A stretch of DNA of 64,000 nt from Acerihabitans arboris (lineage in GTDB: Bacteria > Pseudomonadota > Gammaproteobacteria > Enterobacterales > Enterobacteriaceae): contig NZ_WUBS01000007.1 in NCBI RefSeq assembly GCF_010131535.1, forward strand, positions 124,001 through 188,000, written 5' to 3'. Each line of letters opens with the position of its first letter. Within the stretch, counting starts at the first letter, position 1. Below the pieces are notes generated by a model. That model ran no database searches. It was not told the DNA's origin and saw nothing but the letters and a program-made list of their open reading frames with translations. Below, piece by piece: positions 27,489-35,878 of the stretch. A program made the position numbers and the translations under genes.

Positions 27489-28637
27489 TCAGCAGCCCAC
27501 CACCTTGCCCAGGAACGCCTGGCACAGCGCCAGCTGTTCCACCGTCACGTATTCATCGGCCTTATGGGCCTGAATGATGGAACCCGGGCCGCACACCACC
27601 GTCGGGATGCCCGCCTGCTGGAACAGCCCCGCCTCGGTGCCGAACGACAGCGAGTCAAACGACGCCTGCCCCAGCGCGCCGGCGCAGCTTTGCTTGAGCT
27701 CATCGAGCGAACCGTCGTCGCGCAGGCCGGGATATTCCGACTGTTGCTCCAGCCGGATATCCGCCCCGCCGGCCACCTGGCGCATTTCGGGCAGCAGCCC
27801 CCGTGCAAAATGGCCCAGATCGCTTGCCAGCAGATGATGATGGGTATGCGGCAGCGGGCGGATTTCAAAATCAAACTCGCAGCGATCGGGCACCACGTTG
27901 ACCGCGCTGCCGCCGTGGATGGTCCCCACCTGTACCGTCGACCAGGGCGGATCGTAACGCGTGTCGTTTTCGCCGTTGCGCCATAATCGTCCCTGGTTGC
28001 GTAAAAACAACACCAGTTCGGCGGCATAATCGATGGCGTTAACGCCCAGGTGGTTTTGAGAAGAGTGCGCCGCCTGCCCCTGCACCTGGCAGCGCCAGGC
28101 GCTTTTACCCTTATGGGCGGTGGCCACCCGCATCAGGGTCGGCTCGCCGATAATGCAGCCGGTGGGACGGGCCTGGTCGCGCGACAGCTCATCGAGCAAA
28201 CCGCGCACCCCGACGCAGCCAATTTCCTCGTCATAGCTGATGGCGATATGCACCGGGCGGGCATCGGCGGCGCGGGTCGCCTGGATAAACCGCGGCGCCA
28301 TCGCCAGCACGCAGGCCAGGAAGCCCTTCATATCGGCGCTGCCCCTGCCGTACAGGCGGTTATCGCGCCGGGTCAGGATAAAGGGATCGCTGCGCCAGGG
28401 CTGCCCCTCGGCCGGCACCACGTCCGAATGGCCGGACAGGCAGATACCGCCCCGGTCCATGGGGCCGATGGTGGCGTAAAGATTGGCCCGGCCGCCGTCG
28501 GCGCTGTACACCCGGCGGGAGGCAATACCGTAACCTGCCAGATAGGATTCGACGAAATCAACCAGATCCAGGTTGGAATGGCGGCTCAGCGTTGGAAAAC
28601 CCACCAGCGTCGACAGCAGTTCTATGGCATCGCTCAT
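27489..28637 (-). CDS. ArgE-like M20 deacylase
   Basis: This 382-residue M20 metallohydrolase has the length of E. coli ArgE (N-acetylornithine deacetylase). The first metal His is in SGHSDVVP, the bridging Asp in GRGSADMKG, the catalytic Glu pair in YDEEIGCVG and the last ligand His in IIQAHKADEY. The ATG at 28637 has AGGAG before it; an in-frame ATG at 28658 does not. It is the distal gene of a minus-strand locus with an amino-acid ABC transporter and a ureohydrolase, so it likely deacylates a modified amino acid taken up by that transporter rather than serving arginine biosynthesis. Confidence 0.85.
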   Translation of the reverse strand: MSDAIELLSTLVGFPTLSRHSNLDLVDFVESYLAGYGIASRRVYSADGGRANLYATIGPMDRGGICLSGHSDVVPAEGQPWRSDPFILTRRDNRLYGRGSADMKGFLACVLAMAPRFIQATRAADARPVHIAISYDEEIGCVGVRGLLDELSRDQARPTGCIIGEPTLMRVATAHKGKSAWRCQVQGQAAHSSQNHLGVNAIDYAAELVLFLRNQGRLWRNGENDTRYDPPWSTVQVGTIHGGSAVNVVPDRCEFDFEIRPLPHTHHHLLASDLGHFARGLLPEMRQVAGGADIRLEQQSEYPGLRDDGSLDELKQSCAGALGQASFDSLSFGTEAGLFQQAGIPTVVCGPGSIIQAHKADEYVTVEQLALCQAFLGKVVGC

Positions 28638-28691
28638 TACGGCTCCTTTGGTTTTCACGGCATCAGGCTCGGCGCGCGGCCGCGTGCCTGG

Positions 28692-29099
28692 TTATGATTT
28701 GACGGCGATAACGTCGATTTCCACCCACCACTCCGGACGCGCCAGCGAGGTAATCATCAGGCCGGTGGATACCGGGAATACGCCTTTCAGCCAGCGGCCC
28801 ATGATATTGTAGACCGTCTCGCGGTAGCGGACATCGGTCAGGTAGACGGTGATTTTACAGATATCCTCCAGCCTGCTGCCCGCCTCTTCCAGCAGCATAG
28901 CGATATTGTGCATGGCCTGCTCGGTCTGAGCGGCCACGTCGCCTTTGCCGACCGACTCGCGGGTGTCCAGGTCCTGGCCGATCTGGCCGCGCAGGAATAC
29001 CATGTTGCCGGCCACCACCGCCTGGCATAAATCATTATCCAGCTTCTGTTCGGGGTAGGTTTCCTTGGTATTAAACGGACGAATACGGGTGTGGCTCAT
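28692..29099 (-). CDS. RidA/YjgF-family enamine/imine deaminase
   Basis: The 135-residue protein has the RidA fold pattern: FLRGQIGQDLDTRES, the helix QTEQAMHNIAMLLEEAG and the strand KITVYLTDVRYRETVYN. The late ARPEWWVEIDVIAV segment carries the Arg expected for the carboxylate-binding site of enamine/imine hydrolysing members. The start is the ATG at 29099, with GGAGATAAGCGTC upstream. Position between an ABC transporter ATPase and a deacylase suggests that it clears a reactive imine formed during catabolism of the transported amino compound. Confidence 0.85.
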   Translation of the reverse strand: MSHTRIRPFNTKETYPEQKLDNDLCQAVVAGNMVFLRGQIGQDLDTRESVGKGDVAAQTEQAMHNIAMLLEEAGSRLEDICKITVYLTDVRYRETVYNIMGRWLKGVFPVSTGLMITSLARPEWWVEIDVIAVKS

Positions 29100-29178
29100 G
29101 ACGCTTATCTCCATTGGTGCGATTTAGGGTTGCCGGCCGGGATTCGCCCCGGCCGGATATAACGCAATCCCTGCCGGA

Positions 29179-29931
29179 TCAGGCCAGGAACTGTTTTAAT
29201 TCGGCGGTCCGCGGATTATCGAAAATGTCCTCGGGCGTGCCCATTTCATGGACGCGGCCCTGGTGCATAAACACGATGCGGTCGGCCACCTTGCGCGCGA
29301 AGCCCATCTCATGGGTGACCATGATGATGGTCATGCCGTCGGTGGCGAGGCCCTCGATCACCTGCAGCACCTCGCCCACCAGTTCCGGGTCGAGGGCGGA
29401 GGTGATTTCGTCGCACAGCAGCACTTCCGGGTTCATCGCCAGCGAACGGGCAATAGCCACCCGCTGCTGCTGGCCGCCGGAAAGATTGCCGGGCCAGGTG
29501 GCGAACTTTTCCTCCAGGCCGACGCGTTTCAACAAGGCGCGCGCCGCGCGTTCCGCCTGTTCGCGCGGCATTTTTTTCACCAGGGTCGGCGCCAGCATCA
29601 CGTTTTTGCCCACCGTCAGGTGCGGGAACAGGTTGAAGCTCTGGAAAATCATGCCGACGTTCTGGCGTAGCTCGCGCATGGCGGCCGGGTCATGCTGGCG
29701 GATGACCTGTCCGTCCACCGTCAGCGCGCCTTCCTCAAAACTTTCCAGACCGTTGATGCAGCGCAGCAGCGTGCTTTTACCCGAGCCGCTCTTGCCGAGG
29801 ATACACACCACCTCCTGGCGTTTAATCTGTAAATCAATGCCCTTGAGCACCTCGTTGTCGCCAAAGCGCTTATGCAGGCCGCGAATATCGACCACCGCGA
29901 AGGCGGTTTCATCAGGAGTAATATCAGTCAT
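29179..29931 (-). CDS. Polar amino acid ABC transporter, ATP-binding protein
   Basis: The 250-residue ATPase is of the GlnQ/ArtP/HisP type. Walker [10 protein letters not shown] (near residue 44), the Q-loop region, signature [14 protein letters not shown], Walker [15 protein letters not shown] and the switch VTHEMGF are intact. It overlaps the preceding permease gene by 8 bp and so is translated with it. With the two permeases and the binding protein upstream it completes an importer for polar amino acids. Confidence 0.93.
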   Translation of the reverse strand: MTDITPDETAFAVVDIRGLHKRFGDNEVLKGIDLQIKRQEVVCILGKSGSGKSTLLRCINGLESFEEGALTVDGQVIRQHDPAAMRELRQNVGMIFQSFNLFPHLTVGKNVMLAPTLVKKMPREQAERAARALLKRVGLEEKFATWPGNLSGGQQQRVAIARSLAMNPEVLLCDEITSALDPELVGEVLQVIEGLATDGMTIIMVTHEMGFARKVADRIVFMHQGRVHEMGTPEDIFDNPRTAELKQFLA

Positions 29932-30586
29932 GCCTGTCGGCTCCCTGGGTGAGTTGCTGTTCTAAATGCCGACTCCACCATGACAGCGGAAAGCACAGGA
30001 TGAAATACAGCGCCGCGACGCTGCCGTAGACCAGGAAAGGCGCAAAGGTGGCGTTGGAAATAATTTGCCCCGAGCGGGTCAGCTCGACAAAACCAATCAC
30101 CGAGGCCAGGGCGGTAGCCTTGACCGCCTGCACCAGGAACCCCACCGTCGGCGCCAGCGCGACCCGCAGCGACTGCGGCAGGATCACGTAGCGTAGCTGC
30201 TCGCCAAATGACAGCGCCAGGCTGGCGGCGGCCTCCCATTGCTGGCGGGGAATACTCTCCACGCTGCCGCGCCAGATTTCGGTCAGGTAGGCGCTGGCGT
30301 AAAGCGTCAGGCACAGGCTGGCGGCAAACAGCGGCGTGGTCTCGACGCCGAACAGCGCCAGGCCGAAATAGGTCAGGAACAACTGCATCAGGAGCGGCGT
30401 GCCCTGGAACAGATTGACGTAGAGGATCACCAGCAGTTGCAGCCAGCGCCGGTGCGATAGCCTGAGCACCAGCAGGATGGCGCCGACAATGCCGCCGCCG
30501 ATAAAGGCAATGGCCGACAGCCCGACGGTCCAGCGCAGCGCCAGCAGCAGGTTGCGGTAAATGTCCCATAAAGTGAAATCACTCAT
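29924..30586 (-). CDS. Amino acid ABC transporter permease (HisM/GlnP type), second
   Basis: This 220-residue inner-membrane permease of the polar amino acid family has the N-terminal [16 protein letters not shown] helix, the [10 protein letters not shown]-like segment (here [20 protein letters not shown]) and the coupling helix [24 protein letters not shown] (EAA loop, in part). It overlaps the upstream permease gene by four bases and the ATPase gene by eight, a compact translationally coupled set. The two permeases form the heterodimeric channel. Confidence 0.9.
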   Translation of the reverse strand: MSDFTLWDIYRNLLLALRWTVGLSAIAFIGGGIVGAILLVLRLSHRRWLQLLVILYVNLFQGTPLLMQLFLTYFGLALFGVETTPLFAASLCLTLYASAYLTEIWRGSVESIPRQQWEAAASLALSFGEQLRYVILPQSLRVALAPTVGFLVQAVKATALASVIGFVELTRSGQIISNATFAPFLVYGSVAALYFILCFPLSWWSRHLEQQLTQGADRHD

Positions 30587-31257
30587 GATTTTTCCCCAAG
30601 CGCCGGCCCAAAGATAAACCGCGGCCCGAACCAGCCGAGGAACTGACGCACCATCACCGCCAGCGCCAGGTAAATCACCGCGGCGATGATAAAGGATTCA
30701 AAATTGCGGAAAGAACGACTGGCGATCAGGTTGGCGCTGAACGACAGCTCTTCGGTGGAAATCTGGCTGCATACCGCCGATCCCAGCATGATGATAATCA
30801 CCTGGCCGATCAGTGACGGCCAGACGCGGGCCAGCGCGGGCGGCAGCACCACGCGGGAAAAGATCTGCCAGCGGTCCAGCGCCAGGCTCTGGGCCGCCTC
30901 AATCTGGCTGCGCGCGGTGGTGGCGATGCCGGCGCGGGTGATCTCGGCCGCATAGGCGCCGAGGTTCAGCACCAGCGACAGCACGCTGGCGGTGATGGCC
31001 GTCATATGCAGTCCCAGGGCGGGCAGGCCGAAGAAAATAAAAAACAGCTGCACGATATAAGGGGTATTACGCACCAGCTCGATATAACAGCCGACCGCAA
31101 ACCGCAGCCAGGACGCGCCGTTGGCCCGCGCCCAGCCGCAGGCGATGCCCAGCAGCAGTCCCAGCAGCGTGGAGACCAGCGTCATGGCAAGCGTGACCAG
31201 CGTGCCGCCAAGCAACAGCGGCCATTGTTCCAGTACCGAGGAAAAATCAAAAACCAT
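30583..31257 (-). CDS. Amino acid ABC transporter permease (HisQ/GlnP type), first
   Basis: The 224-residue permease partners the one encoded immediately downstream. Features are LGGTLVTLAMTLVSTLLGLLLG at the N-terminus (part of it a membrane helix), the family motif RNTPYIVQLFFIFFGLPALG and the coupling loop EAAQSLALDRWQIFSRVVLPPALAR, each conserved in polar amino acid permeases. Its start codon overlaps the stop of the MmgE/PrpD gene by one base, so transport and enzyme genes are linked in a single transcript. Confidence 0.9.
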   Translation of the reverse strand: MVFDFSSVLEQWPLLLGGTLVTLAMTLVSTLLGLLLGIACGWARANGASWLRFAVGCYIELVRNTPYIVQLFFIFFGLPALGLHMTAITASVLSLVLNLGAYAAEITRAGIATTARSQIEAAQSLALDRWQIFSRVVLPPALARVWPSLIGQVIIIMLGSAVCSQISTEELSFSANLIASRSFRNFESFIIAAVIYLALAVMVRQFLGWFGPRFIFGPALGEKS

Positions 31258-32711
31258 TACCCATACTCCTTCGGTGTCGGGTCGTCCAGGATAAGAGAAT
31301 GTACGTCGGACAGCGCCCGTAGCCGCCAGAGGGTCGCCAGCAGTTGCCCGGCCTGCCCGGGCGCCGGGCCGCGGGCGGCGCAGCGCAGGAATTTATCGCC
31401 CAGCGCCCGGTCGTCCAGCGGGCGGGCGGCGCTGCCCGCGGCCTTGGCGACGAAACACCGCAGGGTTGCGCCGTCGCGCAGGGTGATGGTCACGTCCGCG
31501 CCTTCCGGCGCGTCGGCCAGTAGCGCGGGGTCGGCCCAGCGCGCGCCGCTGGTCATGCTGACCCGACCCATCAGATCGACCAGGGCATTATCGGTCATCA
31601 GCCGATCGTCCAGGTGATCAAGCGTCAGCTCGCCGAACGCCAGCGACGCCGCGATGGCGAACGGCAGGCTGAATTGCCCTTCCCGGGCGGTGCGCGGAAA
31701 CGGATAAATCAGGTTCGCCGCCACCACCGGCGGCACGTCGCAGGCGATGCCGGCTATCTGGCCCGGATGCAGGCCGTGGCGCGCCACCAGCTCCAGCACC
31801 CCGTCCACCGCCGCATGGGAAGAGAGACAGACCGGGATGCGTTTCACATCCACGCCCGGCGACAGCAGGCACCACCGCCCTTGCGCGGGCGTCAGCCATC
31901 CGGCGTCGAACACGCCGTCGTTGGTAAGCGCCGCCAGCCCGTAATCATGTTCCAATGCGTTGGCGGGTCCGCCCGCGCCCTGCTCCGCCAGCAGCGCGGC
32001 CATTACGCCGCTTTCGGCGGCGCGTCCCGCCAGCAGGGGTTTGGCGTCGCTGCCGAAGACGCATTTCATGCCGCCGCTGCCGGCAATGGCCAACCCCAGC
32101 GCATGCCCGGTGGCGCCGGTATCCAGGGCCAGCAGTTTGGCCGTCGCCGCGCAGGCGCCGATAGCGCCCAGCAGGCCGGTGGTCCACCAGCCGCGATCGT
32201 AAAGGGCGCGTCCCAGCGCCATGCCGACGCGGTACTGGCACTCCGCCCCGGCCACCAGCGCCGTCAGCAGCGCCTCGCCGCCGGCATGGCGCGCCTGCGC
32301 CACCGCCAGGGCCGCCGGCACGATCACCGCCGAGCCATGGACAAAACCGGCATAACAATTATCGTCAAAATCGAGTGCGTGGGCGGCCACGCCGTTGGCA
32401 AACGCCGCCGACGGCGCCGCATAACGCCCGGAGGCGCCCGCCACCGCCGCGCCGCCGTCGGCCGCGTTAAGCGCCGCGACCCGCCGGGCCATGCCGGCGA
32501 CCGGGGTGGCGGCACCCGCCAGCATCACGCCCAGGGTGTCCACCAGGCAGCGCAGCGCCACATGGTTTACCGCGTCGGGGATATCCGCGGGTGCCAGGGC
32601 CGCCAGCCAGTCAGCCAGGCGCCGGGCGCCGCCGGTTGCCATTCCCGCCGGGGCTGGCCTGGCCGGCCCGTTATCCGGCCCATGCCGTCGCGGCTTTTTT
32701 GTCGTCGTCAT
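31257..32711 (-). CDS. MmgE/PrpD-family dehydratase/isomerase-like protein
   Basis: The 484-residue protein belongs to the MmgE/PrpD family (2-methylcitrate dehydratase, iminodisuccinate epimerase and relatives). Typical segments are LAALAPADIPDAVNHVALRCLVDTLG near the N-terminus (in part), ALDFDDNCYAGFVHGSAVIVP (in part), RLYDRGWWTTGLLGAIGACAA and GVDVKRIPVCLSSHAAVDGV. The first 25 residues are basic, proline-rich and low in conservation. The start is the ATG at 32711, after GGCGGAG. Its place between a periplasmic binding protein and permeases suggests it acts on the imported compound, possibly an iminodisuccinate-like acid, but no reaction can be assigned. Confidence 0.83.
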   Translation of the reverse strand: MTTTKKPRRHGPDNGPARPAPAGMATGGARRLADWLAALAPADIPDAVNHVALRCLVDTLGVMLAGAATPVAGMARRVAALNAADGGAAVAGASGRYAAPSAAFANGVAAHALDFDDNCYAGFVHGSAVIVPAALAVAQARHAGGEALLTALVAGAECQYRVGMALGRALYDRGWWTTGLLGAIGACAATAKLLALDTGATGHALGLAIAGSGGMKCVFGSDAKPLLAGRAAESGVMAALLAEQGAGGPANALEHDYGLAALTNDGVFDAGWLTPAQGRWCLLSPGVDVKRIPVCLSSHAAVDGVLELVARHGLHPGQIAGIACDVPPVVAANLIYPFPRTAREGQFSLPFAIAASLAFGELTLDHLDDRLMTDNALVDLMGRVSMTSGARWADPALLADAPEGADVTITLRDGATLRCFVAKAAGSAARPLDDRALGDKFLRCAARGPAPGQAGQLLATLWRLRALSDVHSLILDDPTPKEYG

Positions 32712-32737
32712 CAACTCCGCCTGTACCTTGACCTGAT

Positions 32738-32819
32738 GGTCGCCATCTTCAACAGCTCCGCGCGCGGCCTGGCCTGCTGGTCGCCATCTTCAACAGCTCC
32801 GCGCGTGCCTTGGCCTGCT
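32738..32819. repeat. Two tandem copies of a 41-bp repeat
   Basis: Two successive copies (32738-32778 and 32779-32819) begin GGTCGCCATCTTCAACAGC and differ at a few positions. A diverged partial copy precedes them near 32710 and a short edge follows at 32820. The repeat lies between the binding-protein and MmgE/PrpD genes, just upstream of the latter's start on the minus strand. Confidence 0.75.
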
Positions 32820-32852
32820 GGTTATCATCATGCCGCGCGCCGCGGCCGGGGG

Positions 32853-33638
32853 TTATTCCGGCAATTCGCCCGCCGGCGCGCCCAGCCATTTTTGCGAAAT
32901 GTTATCCAACGTGCCGTCGGCCTTGGCGGCGCGCAGGATCTCATTAACCTTGGCCACCAGCTCCGGCTGGTCTTTCGGCAGGCCGACGTAGCAAGGCGCG
33001 TTGGACAGGATCACCTTGAGATGCAAATCCAGCTGCGGATGTTTTTGTTTCATCGCGCCGGCGACCGTGGTGCCGATGGCCACCAGTTGCGTCTGGCCGG
33101 ACAAGAACGCGGAGATGGTGCTGTTGTTATCCTCGAAGCGTTTGATCTCCGCGCCAGGCGCCAGGCGGGTAAGCTCTTCGTCCTGCATCGAGCCGCGGGT
33201 GACGGAAACGGTTTTGCCGGCGAGTTCGCCGAAGTTGGCCGCCGGGGTTTTTTCACCGCCGAATACCGCGTCGAAAAACGGCGCGTAGGCGATGCTATAG
33301 TCGATGACCTTGGCCCGCTCCGCGGTTTTACCCAGCGACGAGATGGTCATGTCCGCTTTACCGGTCTGCAGGTAGGGCACCCGGTTCGGTCCGGTGACCG
33401 GCACCAGGGTTACCTTGGCGCCGAGCTTCCGGCCCAGCAGGTTGGCCACGTCGATATCCAGGCCCTGCGGCACCATGTCGCCGCCCACGTAACCATAAGG
33501 CGGGTAGTCCACCGGCACCGCCACGCGCAGCGTTTTCTGGCTCATGATATTATCGAGCGCGTTGGCGGCGTTGGCGGTCATCATGGAGAAGGCGGCCAGC
33601 GCGCCGACCAAAAGCGGTATCACGGAATGTCTTTTCAT
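32853..33638 (-). CDS. Amino acid ABC transporter periplasmic binding protein
   Basis: This 261-residue solute-binding protein has a signal peptide at residues 1-24 (basic MKRH, hydrophobic core, MTANAANA) and the family-3 binding fold: LRVAVPVDYPPYGYVGGD after the first strand (in part), the GLDIDVANLLGRKLGAKV segment and the ADMTISSLGKTAERAKVIDYS region (both given partly). It supplies a substrate, probably an arginine-like or modified polar amino acid, to the permeases encoded downstream. The ligand is not clear from sequence. AATAACCGTTATG-type upstream bases contain no strong ribosome binding site. Confidence 0.9.
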   Translation of the reverse strand: MKRHSVIPLLVGALAAFSMMTANAANALDNIMSQKTLRVAVPVDYPPYGYVGGDMVPQGLDIDVANLLGRKLGAKVTLVPVTGPNRVPYLQTGKADMTISSLGKTAERAKVIDYSIAYAPFFDAVFGGEKTPAANFGELAGKTVSVTRGSMQDEELTRLAPGAEIKRFEDNNSTISAFLSGQTQLVAIGTTVAGAMKQKHPQLDLHLKVILSNAPCYVGLPKDQPELVAKVNEILRAAKADGTLDNISQKWLGAPAGELPE

Positions 33639-33721
33639 AACGGTTATCCTATGTAGTCGAAAAAGGAATCAAAAATGCGGGCGGAACCTCCGTGCCGTCG
33701 CCGGCGGCGGCGGCAACCGGG

Positions 33722-34690
33722 CTATTTCTTGAAATATCCCGCCCTGACCGCCATGCCGATCAGGTTGACAAAGAAACGGCAGGCGGTAATGGCGGTAATG
33801 CCGTTAAGATCTTTTTTCGGCGTGATCTCGACGATATCCATGCCCACCACACGACCTTTTTTCACCAGGCCGTGGATGATTTTACGCGCCTCGGAATAGG
33901 TTACGCCGCCCAGCGCCGGGCCGTTAACGGCAGGCATAATAGTAGGATCGATACCGTCCGCATCCAGGGTAATGTAGTAATTGCCGCCGTCGGGGATACG
34001 GTCGAGCACCGACTGGGCACCCTCGTCGTGCAGCTCATGGGCGGTAATCAGGTGTGCGCCGTAGGCCAGCGCGGCGTCCACTTCCTCCTGGCGGGCGGAA
34101 CCGTTGGCGCGCAGGCCAATCTGGAAAATCTCGCCGATATGGTCCATTTCAGAGGCGCGGCGGATGGGGCTGGAATAACCGTCGGTGACGCCGTTGACCT
34201 CCTGACGCCAGTCAAGATGCGAATCGATATGCACCAGGGTAATCGGCCCCAGGGTATCGAGCGCGCGCAGCACCGGGATCGGCACCCCGTGGTCGCCGCC
34301 AATCACCAGCGGCATGCCGCCAAGGGAGATGATTTTGCGCACCACCGCCTCGGCGGCGTCATAATGGCCGCCCAGTTCACGCGCGTCGCCGGCGATATCG
34401 CCGCAGTCCACCATATGGATCGGCCGGTTGTCCATCAGCGGGCCGCCGATATCGAAATCATAACGCTCGATGCTGCGCACGGCGCGATCGGTGGCCTGGC
34501 GCACCGCGGTGGGGGCGTTGGTCTGATCGTTGGTGACCTCATCGATGGAGTACGGCGAGCCGTAGGGAATGCCCAGTACGGCGATATCCACCGACTCGAG
34601 GGTATTCAGGTCGGTGACCACTTCCGAATACAGCAGGCTTTTATGACCGTGTTTCGGCGCGGTGGTGAGTTCCGGTTTATAACTTGTCAT
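33722..34690 (-). CDS. Ureohydrolase (agmatinase/arginase family)
   Basis: The 322-residue protein is a manganese-dependent ureohydrolase. Metal motifs are GGDHGVPI, HIDSHLDW (canonical DxHxD) and LDADGIDP (canonical DxDxxDP), and the GGVTYSEAR loop is normal. Family enzymes hydrolyse the guanidino group of agmatine, arginine, guanidinobutyrate or formiminoglutamate, releasing urea or a related amide. The substrate is not obvious. The neighbouring amino-acid importer, ArgE-like deacylase and RidA suggest a guanidino or arginine-derived compound. It lies between the binding protein and an RpiR regulator on the same strand. Confidence 0.88.
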   Translation of the reverse strand: MTSYKPELTTAPKHGHKSLLYSEVVTDLNTLESVDIAVLGIPYGSPYSIDEVTNDQTNAPTAVRQATDRAVRSIERYDFDIGGPLMDNRPIHMVDCGDIAGDARELGGHYDAAEAVVRKIISLGGMPLVIGGDHGVPIPVLRALDTLGPITLVHIDSHLDWRQEVNGVTDGYSSPIRRASEMDHIGEIFQIGLRANGSARQEEVDAALAYGAHLITAHELHDEGAQSVLDRIPDGGNYYITLDADGIDPTIMPAVNGPALGGVTYSEARKIIHGLVKKGRVVGMDIVEITPKKDLNGITAITACRFFVNLIGMAVRAGYFKK

Positions 34691-34737
34691 CTTTATGTCC
34701 TGTACCTGTTGTCAAAATTCCGCAATACGGCGGCGGG

Positions 34738-35643
34738 TTAATCCACGCTCCACCATTCGCCCATTGCCCATAATTTTTCCTCGGTCTGGCTGACCAGGGC
34801 GCGCACATCCACCTTCGAGGTGGCCGCCATCAGCGCCGCCAGCAGTTCGCTCACCATAAACGCCGGCGTCAGGGTGTCGAAAAAAGAGGCGGTCTGTTTT
34901 TTCACCAGGATGGCCTCGCCGGCCAATCGCGCCACCGGCGAGCTGGCGTTGTCGCTGATGGCGACGATTTTTACCTTTTGCTGGGACAGATAGCGGGTCA
35001 GGGCCACCGAGCGCCTGGAATAGGGCGACAGGCTGCACACCAGCAGGGCGTCTTTCGGCCCCAGGGTGCCCATCAGCGCCATGATGCCGCTCTCCCCCGC
35101 CCCTTCCACCAAATGGACGTTATTCTTGAAATAGGACGCCACGTGGCAAAAATGAAACGCCACCGGAAACGATGAGCGCAGGCCGAGACAATAAATATCC
35201 CGCGCCCCGGAAAGGATTTTGGCGGCGCGCACCATGGCGGCCAGGTTGTCGTCCCGGCACGATGCCCGGATATGGTCGGTGGTGGTATTGGCCAGGTCCA
35301 GCAACAGGGAGGTTTCCCCTACCTTTTGTTTCATTTCCACCAGCGCCGGCACCCGCGAGCCATATTCATAGCCTTTGGCGCGCACCGCATTGACGAAAAT
35401 GGCGCGGATATCGTCATAACCCTTAAGGCCGAGGCGTTTTGCCAGGCGCGTCATGGTGGAGGGCGGGATCCCCGCCAGCCTCGCCTGTTCGCGCATGGAC
35501 ATTACCGCCACCTCCTGCGGGTGATCCAGCACAAAACTGGCCGCCTGCCGCACCTGTTTCGGCAAAGATTCATACTGGGCCTTAATGGCCTGACAGAGCG
35601 CGAGCTGATCCATGGGCTGGGTCCGTGATGAATTCGTCTTCAT
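34738..35643 (-). CDS. MurR/RpiR-family transcriptional regulator
   Basis: The 301-residue product has an N-terminal RpiR helix-turn-helix (MSMREQARLAGIPPSTMTRLAKRLG, shown partly) and a C-terminal SIS sugar-isomerase-like domain (residues ~125-260, with the YCLGLRSSFPVAFHF segment). RpiR regulators bind phosphosugars or other small metabolites. It lies at the head of the amino-acid catabolic locus, on the same strand, with paired direct repeats upstream that may be its operator. The start may be ATG at 35643 or the internal ATG at 35613; neither has a good ribosome binding site. Confidence 0.85.
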   Translation of the reverse strand: MKTNSSRTQPMDQLALCQAIKAQYESLPKQVRQAASFVLDHPQEVAVMSMREQARLAGIPPSTMTRLAKRLGLKGYDDIRAIFVNAVRAKGYEYGSRVPALVEMKQKVGETSLLLDLANTTTDHIRASCRDDNLAAMVRAAKILSGARDIYCLGLRSSFPVAFHFCHVASYFKNNVHLVEGAGESGIMALMGTLGPKDALLVCSLSPYSRRSVALTRYLSQQKVKIVAISDNASSPVARLAGEAILVKKQTASFFDTLTPAFMVSELLAALMAATSKVDVRALVSQTEEKLWAMGEWWSVD

Positions 35644-35680
35644 CACAATTGCAACGCTTATGCCAAAAATGATTGCCTAT

Positions 35681-35773
35681 GATTCATTTGATTCATTTCT
35701 GCAACAGGTCTTTTTGGACGGAGGGAGGCGCCGGTGGAAGGGGGTTAAACGGGATGGTTCATTTGATTCATTT
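35681..35773. promoter_or_regulatory. Paired direct repeats upstream of the RpiR gene
   Basis: TTCATTTGATTCATTT occurs at 35683-35698 and exactly again at 35758-35773, 75 bp apart. Each copy contains two direct repeats of the nine-mer TGATTCATT (or its edges). They lie 38-130 bp upstream of the RpiR start, and two such copies could bind one regulator dimer each, roughly on the same helix face. Confidence 0.55.
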
Positions 35774-35878
35774 TTGCGGAAAATTAATTTTACCGCGCGG
35801 TGCGAGACGGCGACAGGACCGGCCGGCCCTGCCGCCGCCCCGCACGCAATTGAGGCAACGGCGCACCGCAGCGGTGCG

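Noticed and set aside
31614-33656. A long (680-codon) plus-strand open frame opposite the PrpD and binding-protein genes
   Set aside because: It is antisense to two well-supported genes, its product is rich in Arg, His, Gln and Gly in no known pattern, and it reflects high-GC codon bias.
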